From Clostridium sp. (GTDB lineage Bacteria > Bacillota > Clostridia > Clostridiales > Clostridiaceae): a stretch of 59,705 nt of DNA. This document shows positions 41,496 through 52,821 of the stretch, piece after piece. How positions within the stretch are numbered: position 1 is the first letter of the stretch; each line of letters starts with the position of its first letter. The position numbers and the translations under genes are program-made. The notes under the pieces were generated by a model, which was not told where the DNA came from, searched no databases, and saw only the letters and a list, made by a program, of their open reading frames with translations. The stretch spans positions 1 through 59,705 of the forward strand of contig JARKVD010000023.1 of NCBI GenBank assembly GCA_029851835.1, in the 5' to 3' direction.

Positions 41496-42350
41496 CTATT
41501 GCTTTCCTAATATCTTAAGCAGCTCTTTTTTTGCTTGTTCTAATGTAAAAATATCATCAGGTAACTTAAATCCAACTTTATTTAATTCTCTCATAAGATA
41601 TGTAACCTGAGGTACTGCAAGACCAACTTTTTCTAAGGTATCAACTTCCTTGAATACATCTTTAGGTGTTCCATTTAAAGCACACCTTCCTTCATCCATG
41701 ACAAAGATTTTATCTGCTACCTTAGCAACGTCCTCCATGCTATGAGATACAAGAATAATAGTCATATTGTAAGCCTTGTGTAGCTTCTGAAGTTCTCCTA
41801 ATATTTCGTCTCTTCCCTTTGGATCTAAACCTGCTGTAGGCTCATCTAAGATTAAAACCTTAGGCTCCATAGCAACAACCCCTGCTATTGCTACTCTTCT
41901 CTTCTGCCCTCCACTTAAATCAAATGGAGATTTATTTCTATAAGTCTCATAGTCTAGACCTACCATTTCCATTGCTTTTTTAGTTCTAGATAAGATTTCT
42001 TCTTCAGTTAATCCAAGATTTCTTGGACCAAACATTATATCAGCTTCTATTGTTTCCTCAAATAACTGATACTCTGCATACTGAAATACTAATCCCACTT
42101 TTTTTCTTATGTCTGTAAGTTTAACTCCCTCAGCTGTTATATCTACACCATCAACAACTATTCTTCCACTGCTTGGTTTTAATAATCCATTCATATGCTG
42201 AATTAAAGTTGATTTCCCTGAACCTGTATGACCTATTAAAGCTACAAACTCTCCATCATTTATATCTATAGATACCTTATCAAGGGCAGTTTTTTCAAAA
42301 GGAGTTCCCTGCATATATATATGAGTTAAATTTTCTATTTTAATTGACAT
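41496..42350 (-). CDS. ecfA2: ECF transporter ATPase EcfA2
   Basis: A 284-residue ABC ATPase with [20 protein letters not shown] (Walker A), [20 protein letters not shown] (Q loop), [19 protein letters not shown] (signature) and [13 protein letters not shown] (Walker B). It powers vitamin uptake with EcfA1 and EcfT. Its start overlaps ecfA1 by 16 bases. Complete motifs and normal length. Confidence 0.95.
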   Translation of the reverse strand: MSIKIENLTHIYMQGTPFEKTALDKVSIDINDGEFVALIGHTGSGKSTLIQHMNGLLKPSSGRIVVDGVDITAEGVKLTDIRKKVGLVFQYAEYQLFEETIEADIMFGPRNLGLTEEEILSRTKKAMEMVGLDYETYRNKSPFDLSGGQKRRVAIAGVVAMEPKVLILDEPTAGLDPKGRDEILGELQKLHKAYNMTIILVSHSMEDVAKVADKIFVMDEGRCALNGTPKDVFKEVDTLEKVGLAVPQVTYLMRELNKVGFKLPDDIFTLEQAKKELLKILGKQ

Positions 42351-43237
42351 AATTCATTCACCATCTCATCTATAGTTAATACATCTGTTTTAATATTAAC
42401 ACCTGATTTACTTAATTCATAAGCCAATTCTGTCATCTGTGGTACATCTAAACCTAAGTTCTTCATTATCTCCACATTTTTAAATACTTGTCTTGGTGTT
42501 CCATCTACAATTACTTTACCCTGGTCCATTACATAGATTCTATCTGCCTTAACAGCCTCTTCCATAAAATGGGTTATAAATACTATTGTTATTCCATGAT
42601 TTTTATTTAAATCAAGAATAGTTTCTACAACTTCTTTTCTTCCAGATGGGTCTAGCATTGCTGTTGGTTCATCAAGTACTATACATTCGGGCATCATAGC
42701 CAGTATTCCTGCTATAGCAACTCTCTGCTTTTGACCACCAGATAAAAGATGCGGTCCATGCTTTTTATATTCAGACATGTTGACTCTCTCAAGAGCGTCA
42801 TCAACTCTTTTTCTTATTTCTTTAGGCTCAACCCCTAAATTTTCTGGTCCAAAAGCTACATCTTCCTCAACTATAGTTGCAACAATCTGGTTGTCTGGGT
42901 TTTGGAATACCATCCCTGCTTTACTTCTAACTTCCCATATGTTTTCATCTACGCTAGTATCATATCCAGCCACAATTACTTTTCCCTCAGTAGGTACTAA
43001 CAATCCATTTATATGTTTAGCAAAAGTAGATTTACCTGAACCATTGTGGCCTAATACAACTACAAATTCACCTTTATTTATAGTTATATCTACACCATCA
43101 ATAGCAACCTTAATATTTCCTTCGCTATCTGGTGGATAACAAAATCTTAAGTTTTCACTAATGATTTCTGGTACCTTTTTAGTTGTTTGATTGTCCATTA
43201 TTATTTCATGATCTTTTAAGTTATTATTAGTTTTCAT
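42335..43237 (-). CDS. ecfA1: ECF transporter ATPase EcfA1
   Basis: A 300-residue ABC ATPase: [59 protein letters not shown] and [16 protein letters not shown]. The N-terminus has about 25 extra residues ([19 protein letters not shown]) before the usual start of the fold. GGAGGG lies seven bases before the first ATG, so the extension is probably real. First gene of the ecf-truA group, after a hairpin that follows rplQ. Confidence 0.93.
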   Translation of the reverse strand: MKTNNNLKDHEIIMDNQTTKKVPEIISENLRFCYPPDSEGNIKVAIDGVDITINKGEFVVVLGHNGSGKSTFAKHINGLLVPTEGKVIVAGYDTSVDENIWEVRSKAGMVFQNPDNQIVATIVEEDVAFGPENLGVEPKEIRKRVDDALERVNMSEYKKHGPHLLSGGQKQRVAIAGILAMMPECIVLDEPTAMLDPSGRKEVVETILDLNKNHGITIVFITHFMEEAVKADRIYVMDQGKVIVDGTPRQVFKNVEIMKNLGLDVPQMTELAYELSKSGVNIKTDVLTIDEMVNELCQLK

Positions 43238-43292
43238 CTACTATCCCTCCATTAGAGAGTTCCTACTTAAAGTTTAAATGGTATAACAAAAC

Positions 43293-43321
43293 GGGGACTA
43301 AGTTAGCCTTACTTAATCCCC
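43293..43321 (-). terminator. Terminator or attenuator between rplQ and ecfA1
   Basis: On the minus strand GGGGATTAAGT pairs with ACTTAGTCCCC (one G-U) around 7 nt, then GTTTTGTT. The T-run is interrupted, so read-through into the ecf genes is likely; no separate ecf promoter is obvious. Confidence 0.6.
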
Positions 43322-43329
43322 TTGAATTA

Positions 43330-43671
43330 TTATACTAATTCTAATATTACAACCTCTGCTCCGTCGCCTCTTCTTGGTCCCATCTTTAATATTCTAGTGT
43401 AACCACCGTTTCTCTCAGCGTATTTTGGAGCTACGTTGTCAAATAAGTTTTTAACAACGTCCTCTTCTGTAATAAATGCAAGCACTTGTCTTCTAGCGTG
43501 AAGATCTCCTCTTTTAGCAAGAGTGATCATTTTCTCAGCTAATCTCTTAGTTTCTTTAGCTCTAGCTTCAGTAGTTTCGATTCTACCGTGCTTTAAAAAG
43601 CTAGTAGTAAGAGCTCTAAGCATTGCTATTCTTTGATCAGTTGGACGTCCTAACTTACGTTGCTGTGCCAT
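43330..43671 (-). CDS. rplQ: Ribosomal protein bL17
   Basis: 113 residues: [40 protein letters not shown] and [21 protein letters not shown] 50S protein near the exit tunnel, and the last gene of the S10-spc-alpha series, 12 bases after rpoA. It has the short bacterial form without extension. Confidence 0.97.
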   Translation of the reverse strand: MAQQRKLGRPTDQRIAMLRALTTSFLKHGRIETTEARAKETKRLAEKMITLAKRGDLHARRQVLAFITEEDVVKNLFDNVAPKYAERNGGYTRILKMGPRRGDGAEVVILELV

Positions 43672-43683
43672 ATCTATACCTCC

Positions 43684-44631
43684 TTACTCTTCGCTAGGTT
43701 TGAAATTTAATCCTAAGCCTTCAAGCTTTTGCTCAACCTCTTCAAGAGATTTCTTACCTAGGTTTCTCACCTTCATCATGTCATCCATTGATTTCTCTGT
43801 TAATTCTTGAACTGTATTTATACCAGCTCTCTTTAAGCAGTTAAAGCTTCTAACAGATAAATCAAGTTCTTCTATAGTCATTTCTAGAACTTTTTCTTTC
43901 TTATCTTCTTCTTTTTCTATCATGATTTCAACATTATCTGCATGGTCAGTTAATGTCATGAATAACTTAAAGTGCTCAATAAGAATTTTAGCTGATAAAC
44001 CAATTGCTTCATCAGGTCTAATAGTTCCATTAGTCCAAATTTCTATAGTTAATTTATCGTAATCTGTGATTTGTCCTACTCTAGTATTTTCAACTGTGAA
44101 GTTAACTCTTTTAACTGGAGTATAGATAGAATCTACTGGAATTGTAGATAATGGCTTGTCATCAGTTTTGTTCTTGTTTTGAGAAACATAACCTCTACCA
44201 TTGCTTATGTTGATCTCCATATATAATTTACCACCATCATCAAGTGTAGCAATATGAAGATCTTTGCTTATAACTTCTACATCACTGTCAGTTTTTATAT
44301 CTGCACCAGTAACAACTCCTGGGCCTTCAGCATCAATATATATTGTTCTTTGGCCTTCTCCTGACATTTTAAGGGCTAATCCTTTTATATTAAGGATTAA
44401 CTCTGCAACGTCTTCTTTAACTCCATGTATTGTTGAGAATTCATGTAGTACACCATCAATTTTAATCGAATTAGCAGCAACTCCAGGTAGTGAAGAAAGA
44501 AGAATCCTTCTTAATGCATTACCTAAAGTTATTCCATAACCTCTTTCTAATGGTTCAACAACAAATTTGCCATATGTACCATTTTCAGCGGTTTCAACAC
44601 ATTCTATTTTTGGCTTTTCTATTTCTAACAT
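43684..44631 (-). CDS. rpoA: RNA polymerase alpha subunit
   Basis: A 315-residue subunit. The N-terminal assembly domain has [20 protein letters not shown] and [18 protein letters not shown]. The C-terminal DNA/activator domain (about 245-310) has [20 protein letters not shown] and [18 protein letters not shown]. Domains and length are normal. It lies between rpsD and rplQ, the standard alpha-operon order. Confidence 0.98.
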   Translation of the reverse strand: MLEIEKPKIECVETAENGTYGKFVVEPLERGYGITLGNALRRILLSSLPGVAANSIKIDGVLHEFSTIHGVKEDVAELILNIKGLALKMSGEGQRTIYIDAEGPGVVTGADIKTDSDVEVISKDLHIATLDDGGKLYMEINISNGRGYVSQNKNKTDDKPLSTIPVDSIYTPVKRVNFTVENTRVGQITDYDKLTIEIWTNGTIRPDEAIGLSAKILIEHFKLFMTLTDHADNVEIMIEKEEDKKEKVLEMTIEELDLSVRSFNCLKRAGINTVQELTEKSMDDMMKVRNLGKKSLEEVEQKLEGLGLNFKPSEE

Positions 44632-44694
44632 ATATAACCCTCCTTCTCAATTTAGTGGTTTTAATATATCGAGGGCAACTGATTACATTATTGA

Positions 44695-45315
44695 CTACTT
44701 GCTGTATAACTCTACGATTAATGTTTCGTTAACAGGAACGTCTATGTCTTCTCTTGCAGGTACAGATACTACTTTACCTTCAAATGATTCAACATTTCCT
44801 TCTAACCAATTTGGTAATGTTCTTGGATTTTCAGCAAATACTTTGAATTTCTCAGAAGATCTGCTTTTTTCTCTTACTGATATAACATCTCCAGCTTTAA
44901 CTGAGTAAGATGCGATATCAACCTTTTTACCATTAACTAAGAAGTGTCCGTGGTTTACTAATTGTCTAGCTTCAACTCTTGAGCTTCCGTATCCTAATCT
45001 GTAAACAACGTTGTCTAATCTTAATTCTAGTAATTTTAATAGGTTTTCACCTGTAATTCCTCTTTGCTTTTCAGCTCTCTCATAGTACTTTCTAAATTGT
45101 CCTTCAAGAACTCCATAAATTCTCTTAGCTTTTTGCTTTTCTCTTAATTGAGTTCCGTAGTTTGACATTTTCTTTCTGCTTTGTCCATGCTGTCCTGGTG
45201 CATAACCTCTTCTTGCGAAAGCACATTTCTCAGTGAAACATCTGTCACCTTTAAGGTTAAGCTTAAGACCTTCTCTTCTACAAAGTCTGCATGTAGCTCC
45301 AGTATATCTTGCCAT
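44695..45315 (-). CDS. rpsD: Ribosomal protein uS4
   Basis: 206 residues. It has four Cys in the N-terminal part ([25 protein letters not shown]), the zinc-binding form of S4, then the S4 RNA-binding domain ([38 protein letters not shown]). It starts 30S assembly at the 5' domain of 16S rRNA. S4 is encoded inside the alpha operon here, as in clostridia, not separately as in Bacillus. Confidence 0.97.
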   Translation of the reverse strand: MARYTGATCRLCRREGLKLNLKGDRCFTEKCAFARRGYAPGQHGQSRKKMSNYGTQLREKQKAKRIYGVLEGQFRKYYERAEKQRGITGENLLKLLELRLDNVVYRLGYGSSRVEARQLVNHGHFLVNGKKVDIASYSVKAGDVISVREKSRSSEKFKVFAENPRTLPNWLEGNVESFEGKVVSVPAREDIDVPVNETLIVELYSK

Positions 45316-45334
45316 TAATTACACCTCCTGTTAA

Positions 45335-45727
45335 TTAAACTCTTCTTCTTTTTGGTGGTCTACAACCATTGTGTGGAATTGGAGTTACGTCTTTTATTAA
45401 AGTAACCTCTAATCCAGCTGCTTGAAGAGATCTGATTGCTGCTTCTCTTCCTGCTCCTGGTCCTTTAACGTAAACTTCAACACTCTTTAAACCATGTTCC
45501 ATAGCTGCTTTAGCTGCAGTTTCTGCTGCCATTTGAGCTGCGAATGGAGTACTTTTTCTTGATCCTCTAAATCCTAATCCACCAGCACTTGCCCATGATA
45601 ATGCGTTTCCTGCTGCATCAGTAAGCGTAACGATGGAATTATTGAAAGTAGATTTAATGTGTGCAGCTCCGTGCTCAACATTTTTTCTCTCTTTTTTTCT
45701 TCTACTTCTAACTTTCTTCTGAGCCAT
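45335..45727 (-). CDS. rpsK: Ribosomal protein uS11
   Basis: 130 residues with [39 protein letters not shown] and the C-terminal [16 protein letters not shown]. It lies on the 30S platform near the mRNA exit. It begins 15 bases after rpsM and precedes rpsD by 19. Nothing unusual. Confidence 0.97.
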   Translation of the reverse strand: MAQKKVRSRRKKERKNVEHGAAHIKSTFNNSIVTLTDAAGNALSWASAGGLGFRGSRKSTPFAAQMAAETAAKAAMEHGLKSVEVYVKGPGAGREAAIRSLQAAGLEVTLIKDVTPIPHNGCRPPKRRRV

Positions 45728-45742
45728 AATATTCCCTCCTTA

Positions 45743-46111
45743 CTATTTCTTCTTACCTGCGATAGTCTTCTTTGGACCTTTTCTAGTTCTTGCGTTAGTT
45801 TTAGTCTTTTGACCTCTAACTGGAAGCCCTTTTCTATGTCTCATTCCTCTGTAACATCCAACTTCTTTAAGTCTCTTAATGTCTAGAGCAATCTTTCTTC
45901 TAAGGTCACCTTCAACCACTAGGTTTTTGTTTACATAATCTCTTAAAGCATTTACTTCATCTTCAGTTAAATCCTTTATTCTTGTGTCTGGATTTACTCC
46001 TGTAGCTGCAAGTATCTCTTGAGATTTTGGTAATCCGATACCGTATATATAAGTTAGACCTACTTCAACTCTTTTTTCTTTTGGTAAGTCAACACCTGCT
46101 ATTCTTGCCAT
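45743..46111 (-). CDS. rpsM: Ribosomal protein uS13
   Basis: 122 residues: [37 protein letters not shown] and [18 protein letters not shown]. It sits at the top of the 30S head and contacts the P-site tRNA through its basic tail. It follows rpmJ by 45 bases and begins the alpha-operon part of the series. Confidence 0.97.
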   Translation of the reverse strand: MARIAGVDLPKEKRVEVGLTYIYGIGLPKSQEILAATGVNPDTRIKDLTEDEVNALRDYVNKNLVVEGDLRRKIALDIKRLKEVGCYRGMRHRKGLPVRGQKTKTNARTRKGPKKTIAGKKK

Positions 46112-46156
46112 CTACGATCTACACCTCCTAAGTATTTCTACTCACTTTATTATCTA

Positions 46157-46282
<126 letters not shown>

Positions 46283-46285
46283 TTA

Positions 46286-46504
46286 TTACTTATCTCTCCA
46301 AGTTATTCTCCCACGAGTCAAATCATATGGAGAAAGTTCTACTGTAACCTTATCTCCTGGTAAAATTCTAATAAAATTCATCCTTAACTTTCCAGAAATA
46401 TGAGCAAGTATCTTGTGTCCACTCTCTAACTCAACTTGAAATGTTGCATTAGGTAATGTATCTATTACCACACCTTGCATTTCGATTATATCATCTTTTG
46501 ACAT
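46286..46504 (-). CDS. infA: Translation initiation factor IF-1
   Basis: A 72-residue S1-fold protein: [40 protein letters not shown] and [12 protein letters not shown]. It binds the ribosomal A site during initiation. The frame begins at a TTG at 46516, but the conserved MSKDD start at 46504 is used; AGGAGG lies 13 bases away, a long spacing. It starts 8 bases after the KOW gene. Confidence 0.96.
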   Translation of the reverse strand: MSKDDIIEMQGVVIDTLPNATFQVELESGHKILAHISGKLRMNFIRILPGDKVTVELSPYDLTRGRITWRDK

Positions 46505-46512
46505 AAGGGTAA

Positions 46513-46794
46513 TCAAACCTCCTCTATTATATCTTCAACCTGCAAAAATTTACGTATCCTAGAATTGCTGATCCTTCCATCAGATAGGATAGCTTCTCTA
46601 ATCTCGTCAGCCATAAGATTTGTGAATCCTAAATGCTTAATCTTCTTTTTCTTAGGCTTTTCAATTTTTCTAAGGTCTCCATCTGAAATATAGACATACT
46701 CAGCGTCTATTATACCGATAACGATAAAGTATTTTCCTTTATCTCTTCCTGATTTTGAATGTACTACCTTTCCCAAAAGGCTGTGCTCATCCAC
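46513..46794 (-). CDS. KOW-domain RNA-binding protein (L14e-like)
   Basis: A 93-residue protein. [20 protein letters not shown] is a KOW motif of the type in archaeal/eukaryotic L14e, followed by a basic patch ([15 protein letters not shown]). Genes like it lie between map and infA in many Firmicutes; the function is unknown, probably ribosome-linked. Two GTG starts are possible: 46803, and 46794 with GAGGTG six bases upstream, which I prefer. Confidence 0.8.
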   Translation of the reverse strand: MDEHSLLGKVVHSKSGRDKGKYFIVIGIIDAEYVYISDGDLRKIEKPKKKKIKHLGFTNLMADEIREAILSDGRISNSRIRKFLQVEDIIEEV

Positions 46795-46807
46795 GCTAGT
46801 CACCTCA

Positions 46808-47551
46808 TTAGCTCAAAGTTAGTATTTCTACTCCAGAATTAGTTATTGCTATAGTATTCTCATAATGGGCAGATAACTTTCCATCAGAGGTTACTACAGT
46901 CCAACCATCTGGCATGATTTTAACTTTATAATTTCCCATATTTATCATAGGTTCAATCGCAAGTACTACACCGTGTACTAACTTAGGGCCTCGGCCAGCA
47001 GTACCGTAATTAGGAACCTGTGGGTCTTCATGCATAGAAGTTCCTATACCGTGTCCAACAAAATCCCTAACTACAGAATATCCATAGCTTTCAGCGTGCT
47101 TTTGTATGGCAGCTGATATATCAGTAAGTCTATTTCCTACTACTGCCTTTTCAATGCCCTTAAAGAAAGATTCTTTAGTGACATCTATTAAATGTTGTGC
47201 TTCCTTAGAAATACATCCTACTGGAAAAGTTCGTGCAGCATCACCATGATAGCCATTGAGTATAGCTCCACAATCAACGCTTATAATATCTCCCTCAACA
47301 AGTACCCTGTCACCAGGAATACCATGTATTACAACATCATTGACTGATGTGCATAAGGACCCTGGAAAACCACCATATCCCTTGAAGGATGGAATAGCAC
47401 CTTGTGATCTGATAAATTCTTCTGCAAGTCTATCAAGCTCACCTGTTGTTATTCCAGGTTTAATTACCTTCTCTATCATTGCTAGTGTATCGGCAACAAC
47501 CTTACCAGCACTTCTCATATATTCTAGTTCTGTGTCACTCTTAACCTTCAT
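46808..47551 (-). CDS. map: Methionine aminopeptidase, type I
   Basis: A 247-residue metalloenzyme that removes the N-terminal Met from new proteins. The five metal ligands appear in [50 protein letters not shown] and [10 protein letters not shown]. It has the usual spc-operon position after adk with a 7-base gap. No N-terminal zinc-finger extension. Confidence 0.96.
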   Translation of the reverse strand: MKVKSDTELEYMRSAGKVVADTLAMIEKVIKPGITTGELDRLAEEFIRSQGAIPSFKGYGGFPGSLCTSVNDVVIHGIPGDRVLVEGDIISVDCGAILNGYHGDAARTFPVGCISKEAQHLIDVTKESFFKGIEKAVVGNRLTDISAAIQKHAESYGYSVVRDFVGHGIGTSMHEDPQVPNYGTAGRGPKLVHGVVLAIEPMINMGNYKVKIMPDGWTVVTSDGKLSAHYENTIAITNSGVEILTLS

Positions 47552-47558
47552 AACTATT

Positions 47559-48203
47559 TTACGCTCCTAAGATATCTACGATATCTTCAAAAACCTTCTC
47601 AATAGTTTGAGTGCCATCAACTTCCGTTAAAAGATTTTTATTTGAATAATACTCTATTAACGGTTGTGTTTGTGCATCATATATTTCAAGTCTTTCGCTT
47701 ACTGTAGCTTCATTATCATCTGCTCTTTGGTAAGTTTCTCCTCCACAAAGGTCACATACGCCCTCTGTTTTAGTAGGATTAAACTGAACATGATAACTTG
47801 CCCCGCAAGCTTTACATACACGTCTTCCTGTCATTCTATCTATAATAAAACTCTTTGGAACCTTTATTAGTAGAGCTGTGTCAAGTTTTGCACCTAGGTC
47901 TTCAAGTAAAGTTTCTAAGGCTTCTGCTTGATTAACAGTTCTTGGGTAGCCATCTAGTAAAAAACCATTTTTACAGTCATCTTGATTTAACCTATCTTTT
48001 ATAATATCGATGGTTAATTCATCTGGTACTAAATGACCTTTATCTAAGTACTTTTTAGCTTCAATTCCTAGTGGAGTTCCATTAGAAATATTGTATCTAA
48101 AAATATCTCCTGTAGATATATGTGGTACAGAGTATTTATTAGAGATTGACTTTGCCTGTGTTCCTTTACCGGCTCCAGGAGGACCTAATAAAACAATCTT
48201 CAC
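47559..48203 (-). CDS. adk: Adenylate kinase
   Basis: A 214-residue kinase with the P-loop [44 protein letters not shown] and a zinc lid ([22 protein letters not shown]; four Cys). It balances ATP, ADP and AMP. It starts at a GTG at 48203 with GGAG nine bases upstream; the longer frame (48218) overlaps the ribosome-binding site and is unlikely. Confidence 0.95.
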   Translation of the reverse strand: MKIVLLGPPGAGKGTQAKSISNKYSVPHISTGDIFRYNISNGTPLGIEAKKYLDKGHLVPDELTIDIIKDRLNQDDCKNGFLLDGYPRTVNQAEALETLLEDLGAKLDTALLIKVPKSFIIDRMTGRRVCKACGASYHVQFNPTKTEGVCDLCGGETYQRADDNEATVSERLEIYDAQTQPLIEYYSNKNLLTEVDGTQTIEKVFEDIVDILGA

Positions 48204-48227
48204 TAGTATCAACTCCAACTAAGTATT

Positions 48228-49508
48228 TTATTTAAGGAACCCTTCATAGTGTCTCATTACCAGTTGAGATTCTAATTGCTTCATAGTATCTAATGATACT
48301 CCCACTAAAATTAACAAACTAGTTCCACCGAATGAAATGCCTTGAAAATTTGTGAATATAGCCGCAAGTATAGGAACTACTGCTATAATAGCTGCAAAGG
48401 TTCCACCTAAAAGTGATATTCTAGTTAATATCTTCTCTAAGTATGCTGCTGTTTTCTCCCCTGGTCTAATACCTGGAATAAATCCTGATGATTTATTCAT
48501 ATTTTCAGCCATCTCATCTGGCTTGAAAGTAATTATAGTATAGAACCAAGCAAAGAATAATATTAATAGTACATATGCTATTACATATTTTATTGTGTTT
48601 TGTTGGAATATGCTCCAAGGGCTACTTGTAACAAATTTAGCAAAGGAAGAATTAGGCCATATCTGAGCTATAACGGTTGGAAATTGCATCACTGACATAC
48701 CGAAGATAATAGCCATAACTCCAGAAGAGTTTAGACTTATTGGAATGTGAGATGATTGACTCTTCACAACTTTTCTTCCTACTGCCTTTCCTGCATACTG
48801 TACTGGAATTCTTCTTTCTGCTAAGTTTATAATAACTACTGTTACTAATAAAGCTAAAGCTACTGCTACGAATATTACAACCTCTACTAAGCTAACTCTC
48901 TTTGATTGAAGAAGTCCTGCTATTTGATAACCTGTAGTTGGTAATGAAGAAATTATATTAACAAATATAATTACTGAAACTCCACTTCCAATTCCTCGAG
49001 TTGAGATTTGCTCGCCTATCCAAACTAATAACATTGTACCTGTAGTCATTGTTAAAAGTATTAGTAGTAATCCAAAAGTACCATCTATTAAAATGGCTCC
49101 CGAATTTTTGATTAATACATAAGATGCATATCCTTGTATTATCGCAAATACCATCGCTGCATACTTTGTATAGTTTTGAATTTTCTTTCTACCATCTTGA
49201 CCTTCTTTAGAAAGTTCTTCTAAATATGGAATTGCTACTGTTAGCAATTGTATTATGATCGAAGCATTGATGTATGGTGTAACTCCTAAAGCAAATATAC
49301 TAAATTTACTGAAGGCACCTCCTGCTATCATATCATAAAAACTCAATAATGATCCTGAATCTCCAACTAAAGTAGCAACTTTACTAGCATCTACGCCTGG
49401 TACTGGAATAAAGATTCCCATCCTAAAAATCGCTACTATCATTAAAGTAAATAGTATTCTTCTTCTTAACTCTGGGACTCTCCAAGCATTTCGTAGGGTT
49501 GATAACAT
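48228..49508 (-). CDS. secY: Protein translocase subunit SecY
   Basis: A 426-residue protein with ten membrane helices: RRRILFTLMIVAIFRMGIFI, GVTPYINASIIIQLLTVAIP and RPGEKTAAYLEKILTRISLL are typical. It forms the pore of the SecYEG channel. It begins one base after rplO and is followed by adk, normal spc-operon order. Confidence 0.97.
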   Translation of the reverse strand: MLSTLRNAWRVPELRRRILFTLMIVAIFRMGIFIPVPGVDASKVATLVGDSGSLLSFYDMIAGGAFSKFSIFALGVTPYINASIIIQLLTVAIPYLEELSKEGQDGRKKIQNYTKYAAMVFAIIQGYASYVLIKNSGAILIDGTFGLLLILLTMTTGTMLLVWIGEQISTRGIGSGVSVIIFVNIISSLPTTGYQIAGLLQSKRVSLVEVVIFVAVALALLVTVVIINLAERRIPVQYAGKAVGRKVVKSQSSHIPISLNSSGVMAIIFGMSVMQFPTVIAQIWPNSSFAKFVTSSPWSIFQQNTIKYVIAYVLLILFFAWFYTIITFKPDEMAENMNKSSGFIPGIRPGEKTAAYLEKILTRISLLGGTFAAIIAVVPILAAIFTNFQGISFGGTSLLILVGVSLDTMKQLESQLVMRHYEGFLK

Positions 49509-49509
49509 T

Positions 49510-49950
49510 TTATATCACCTCAACTTTTCCTCCTGCTGCTTCTATCTTTTCTGCTGCAGCCTTGGAAATTTTATTAGCTTTAACAGTTAATTTCTTTTCA
49601 ATGTTTCCATTTCCAAGAATCTTTATCCCATCGTTTACTCTCTTAGCCATACCCATTTCACGAAGTAACTCTGGAGTAACTTCTGTGCCATCTTCGAATA
49701 TGTTAAGTCTATCTACGTTTATGCAAGTATATTCTTTAGCGAATATATTTGTGAAACCTCTCTTAGGTAATCTTCTGTATAAAGGCATTTGTCCTCCCTC
49801 AAATCCAGGTCTTACTCCACCGCCTGATCTTGAGTTTTGTCCTTTTTGACCTTTTCCAGCTGTTTTACCCCAACCTGAACCAGCACCTCTACCGATTCTT
49901 TTAGGAGATTTTTTAGCACCTTCTGCAGGTCTTAACTCATGAAGTCTCAT
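49510..49950 (-). CDS. rplO: Ribosomal protein uL15
   Basis: 146 residues: [20 protein letters not shown], the Gly-rich [20 protein letters not shown] loop that threads into 23S rRNA, and [18 protein letters not shown] 50S protein, expressed with secY one base downstream. Usual length. Confidence 0.97.
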   Translation of the reverse strand: MRLHELRPAEGAKKSPKRIGRGAGSGWGKTAGKGQKGQNSRSGGGVRPGFEGGQMPLYRRLPKRGFTNIFAKEYTCINVDRLNIFEDGTEVTPELLREMGMAKRVNDGIKILGNGNIEKKLTVKANKISKAAAEKIEAAGGKVEVI

Positions 49951-49968
49951 AATTTACACCTCCTTAGT

Positions 49969-50148
49969 TTAAGCTTCTTCTACTTTAAGTAGATAACTAA
50001 CTTTATTTATCATGCCTCTGATCTGAGGAGTCTCCTCGTGCTCAACAGTTTTTCCTATTTTTCTTAATCCAAGAGCCTCAACAGTAGCAATGTGGTCTTT
50101 CTTTCTACCTATTAAACTCTTTACTAATGTTATTTTAACTTTAGCCAA
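49969..50148 (-). CDS. rpmD: Ribosomal protein uL30
   Basis: A 59-residue protein with [20 protein letters not shown] and [20 protein letters not shown]. It starts at a TTG with GGAGGGG upstream. It lies between rpsE (12 bases before) and rplO, which is the standard order. The short single-domain bacterial form. Confidence 0.95.
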   Translation of the reverse strand: MAKVKITLVKSLIGRKKDHIATVEALGLRKIGKTVEHEETPQIRGMINKVSYLLKVEEA

Positions 50149-50160
50149 GGTATTCCCCTC

Positions 50161-50658
50161 CTATCCTAGTATTTCTTCAACAGTTTTGCCTCTAAGTTTT
50201 GCAACTTGCTCAGCTGTTCTTAGTCTTGATAATCCATCTATTGTAGCGCTAACCATGTTTCTTGGGTTGTTTGAACCTAATGATTTAGCTCTAACGTCTT
50301 TTAATCCTGCAAGCTCAAGTACTGCTCTTGCTGGACCTCCAGCGATAACTCCAGTACCTTCAGTAGCTGGCATTATATGAACAGTACCAGTTCCGAATTT
50401 ACCATCTATTGTATGAGGAACTGTAGTTCCTGCTAATTCAACTTTAACGATGTTCTTTTTGGCATCTTCGATACCTTTTCTGATTGCTTCAGGTATTTCG
50501 ATAGACTTACCCATTCCTACACCAACGTGTCCGTTCTCGTCACCAACAACTACTAGTGCGCTGAATCTGAAGTTTCTACCACCTTTAACAACCTTAGCAA
50601 CTCTATTTATGTGTACAACTTTCTCTTTAAGATCAAGTGTGCTAGGATCTATTTTCAT
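50161..50658 (-). CDS. rpsE: Ribosomal protein uS5
   Basis: 165 residues: [60 protein letters not shown] and [16 protein letters not shown]. It helps mRNA unwinding and accuracy on the 30S subunit. Follows rplR by 17 bases. Confidence 0.97.
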   Translation of the reverse strand: MKIDPSTLDLKEKVVHINRVAKVVKGGRNFRFSALVVVGDENGHVGVGMGKSIEIPEAIRKGIEDAKKNIVKVELAGTTVPHTIDGKFGTGTVHIMPATEGTGVIAGGPARAVLELAGLKDVRAKSLGSNNPRNMVSATIDGLSRLRTAEQVAKLRGKTVEEILG

Positions 50659-50675
50659 GTGTGTACCTCCTTTTT

Positions 50676-51038
50676 TTAGAATTTAAGTCCTGCTTCTCTT
50701 GCACCTTCAGCAAGCATTTGTACTCTTCCGTGGTATACATAACCACCTCTGTCGAATACTATTTCAGTTATTCCTGCTGCTATAGCTTTTTTAGCTACTG
50801 CTTCACCAACTAGTTTAGCAGCTTCTTTATTGCTTCCAGCTTTTCCAGCGAATTCTTTATCTAAGCTAGATGCAGCAACTAATGTTCTTCCAGCTACGTC
50901 ATCAATTATTTGAGCGTATATATTCTTTTCACTTCTGAATACTGCAAGTCTTGGTCTCTCAGCAGTTCCTGAAACTTTCTTACGAACTCTTAAGTGACGC
51001 TTAGCTCTTGATAGTTTTCTATCAGCTTTATTGAACAT
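50676..51038 (-). CDS. rplR: Ribosomal protein uL18
   Basis: 120 residues: [40 protein letters not shown] and [20 protein letters not shown]. It binds 5S rRNA to the 50S subunit. Follows rplF by 25 bases; normal in all respects. Confidence 0.97.
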   Translation of the reverse strand: MFNKADRKLSRAKRHLRVRKKVSGTAERPRLAVFRSEKNIYAQIIDDVAGRTLVAASSLDKEFAGKAGSNKEAAKLVGEAVAKKAIAAGITEIVFDRGGYVYHGRVQMLAEGAREAGLKF

Positions 51039-51063
51039 GAAATTCTCTCCTTTCTAATAGCTA

Positions 51064-51603
51064 TTATTTACCAGTCTTACCTTCTTTACGTCTGATAACT
51101 TCGTCAGAGTACTTAATACCTTTTCCTTTATAAGGCTCAGGTTTTCTCCAAGTTCTTATGTCAGCTGCAACATCACCAACTAATTCCTTGTCAATTCCTC
51201 TTACTACTACTGTTGTAGAATCTGGAAGTTCAAATGTAATTCCTTCTACAGCTTCTATTTCAACTGGATGTGAGAATCCTAAGTTTAATGTTAAGCCTTT
51301 ACCTTTAGCTGTTGCTCTGTATCCAACACCTATTAGTTGTAATGTCTTAGCATAACCGTTAGTTACTCCGATTACCATATTGTTTATTAATGCTCTAGTT
51401 AATCCGTGTAGAGCTCTATGTTCTTTAACGTCGCTTGGTCTTGTAACAACCACTTGATTTTCTTCTATAGCTATGTTTATCTCCTTAGACATTGCTTTAG
51501 TTAATTCACCTTTTGGCCCTTTAACTGTAACAACGTTGTCTGGTGTTACTGTAACAGTTACACCTGCTGGTATAGCTATTGGAAGTCTTCCTACTCTTGA
51601 CAT
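51064..51603 (-). CDS. rplF: Ribosomal protein uL6
   Basis: 179 residues with the two L6 folds: [59 protein letters not shown], and the C-terminal [20 protein letters not shown]. It lies near the factor-binding stalk base of the 50S subunit. Standard spc-operon position. Confidence 0.97.
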   Translation of the reverse strand: MSRVGRLPIAIPAGVTVTVTPDNVVTVKGPKGELTKAMSKEINIAIEENQVVVTRPSDVKEHRALHGLTRALINNMVIGVTNGYAKTLQLIGVGYRATAKGKGLTLNLGFSHPVEIEAVEGITFELPDSTTVVVRGIDKELVGDVAADIRTWRKPEPYKGKGIKYSDEVIRRKEGKTGK

Positions 51604-51626
51604 AATCGCACCTCCTTGTTCATATA

Positions 51627-52025
51627 CTACCAGATGTAGCAGATAACCTCTCCACCTAATCCTAATTTTCTAGCTTCTCTATCAGTTACTAAACCTTTAG
51701 AAGTTGATATTATTGCAACTCCTAGGCCGTTTAATACTTTAGGAATGTCCTCTTTGCTAGAGTAAACTCTTAGTCCAGGCTTAGATATTCTCTTTAGTCC
51801 AGTGATAACTCTTTCTTTGTTTTGACCATATTTCATGCTTAATCTTAACATTGAAACATTACCATCTTGATACTCTTCTATATTTTTAAGGTATCCTTCT
51901 TCTAGCATTATGTTTGCTATAGCCTTTTTGATTGTTGAAGAAGGTACTTCTACTATTTCATGTCTAACAATATTTGCGTTTCTTATACGTGTTAGCAAAT
52001 CTGCTATCGGATCAGTCATATTCAT
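51627..52025 (-). CDS. rpsH: Ribosomal protein uS8
   Basis: 132 residues: [40 protein letters not shown] and the end [20 protein letters not shown]. It binds the central domain of 16S rRNA and controls spc genes in enteric bacteria; no such leader is claimed here. GGAGG precedes the first ATG by eight bases, adding two residues before MTDP. Confidence 0.97.
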   Translation of the reverse strand: MNMTDPIADLLTRIRNANIVRHEIVEVPSSTIKKAIANIMLEEGYLKNIEEYQDGNVSMLRLSMKYGQNKERVITGLKRISKPGLRVYSSKEDIPKVLNGLGVAIISTSKGLVTDREARKLGLGGEVICYIW

Positions 52026-52056
52026 TTTTTTTGCCTCCTTTCAAATGATCTGTATA

Positions 52057-52242
52057 TTACCAGCTCGCCTTTTTACATCCAGGAATTTGTCCTTTGTATG
52101 CAAGTTCTCTGAAACATATACGGCAAATACCAAATTTCTTTAAGACAGAGTGTGGTCTTCCACATAATCTGCATCTAGAGTAAGCTCTAGTTGAGTATTT
52201 AGGTTCTTTTTTCCACTTTTCTATAATAGCTTTACGTGCCAA
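52057..52242 (-). CDS. rpsN: Ribosomal protein uS14, zinc type
   Basis: A 61-residue protein with two CxxC pairs ([13 protein letters not shown] and [11 protein letters not shown]) that bind zinc; this is the short C+ form of S14. It is part of the 30S head. It lies between rplE and rpsH, the usual order. Confidence 0.97.
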   Translation of the reverse strand: MARKAIIEKWKKEPKYSTRAYSRCRLCGRPHSVLKKFGICRICFRELAYKGQIPGCKKASW

Positions 52243-52256
52243 GTCATTCCCTCCTT

Positions 52257-52799
52257 TTATTGAGCAAATGGCATTCCAAGGAATCTTAATAATTCTCTTG
52301 CTTCCTCGTCTGTCTTTGCAGTAGTTACAAATATTATATCCATTCCTCTTACTTTATCTATTTTATCATATTCTATTTCAGGGAATATTAATTGCTCTTT
52401 TATTCCTAGAGCATAGTTACCTCTTCCATCGAATGATTTTGTAGGTACGCCTCTGAAGTCTCTAACTCTTGGTAATGCTATGTTCATTAATTTGTCCGCA
52501 AATTGGAACATTTTCTCTTTTCTTAATGTAACTTTGCAACCAATAGCCATGTTTTCTCTTATTTTAAAGTTAGCTACTGAATTTTTAGCTCTAGTTAAAA
52601 CAGCTTTTTGTCCAGTAATTAATTCCATATCGCTTACAGCAGCATCTAACACTTTAGCGTTATCTTTTGCTTCTCCAACACCCATGTTTATAACTATCTT
52701 TTCAAGCTTTGGTACTTCCATGATATTTTTGTATCCGAACTTATCCATCATAGCTTGAACTACTTCATTATTATATTTCTCTTGTAGTCTTGCAACCAT
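52257..52799 (-). CDS. rplE: Ribosomal protein uL5
   Basis: 180 residues: [60 protein letters not shown] and [20 protein letters not shown]. It holds 5S rRNA and touches the P-site tRNA. Follows rplX by 22 bases. Confidence 0.97.
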   Translation of the reverse strand: MVARLQEKYNNEVVQAMMDKFGYKNIMEVPKLEKIVINMGVGEAKDNAKVLDAAVSDMELITGQKAVLTRAKNSVANFKIRENMAIGCKVTLRKEKMFQFADKLMNIALPRVRDFRGVPTKSFDGRGNYALGIKEQLIFPEIEYDKIDKVRGMDIIFVTTAKTDEEARELLRFLGMPFAQ

Positions 52800-52821
52800 T
52801 TGTTATACCTCCTTTCGCGAA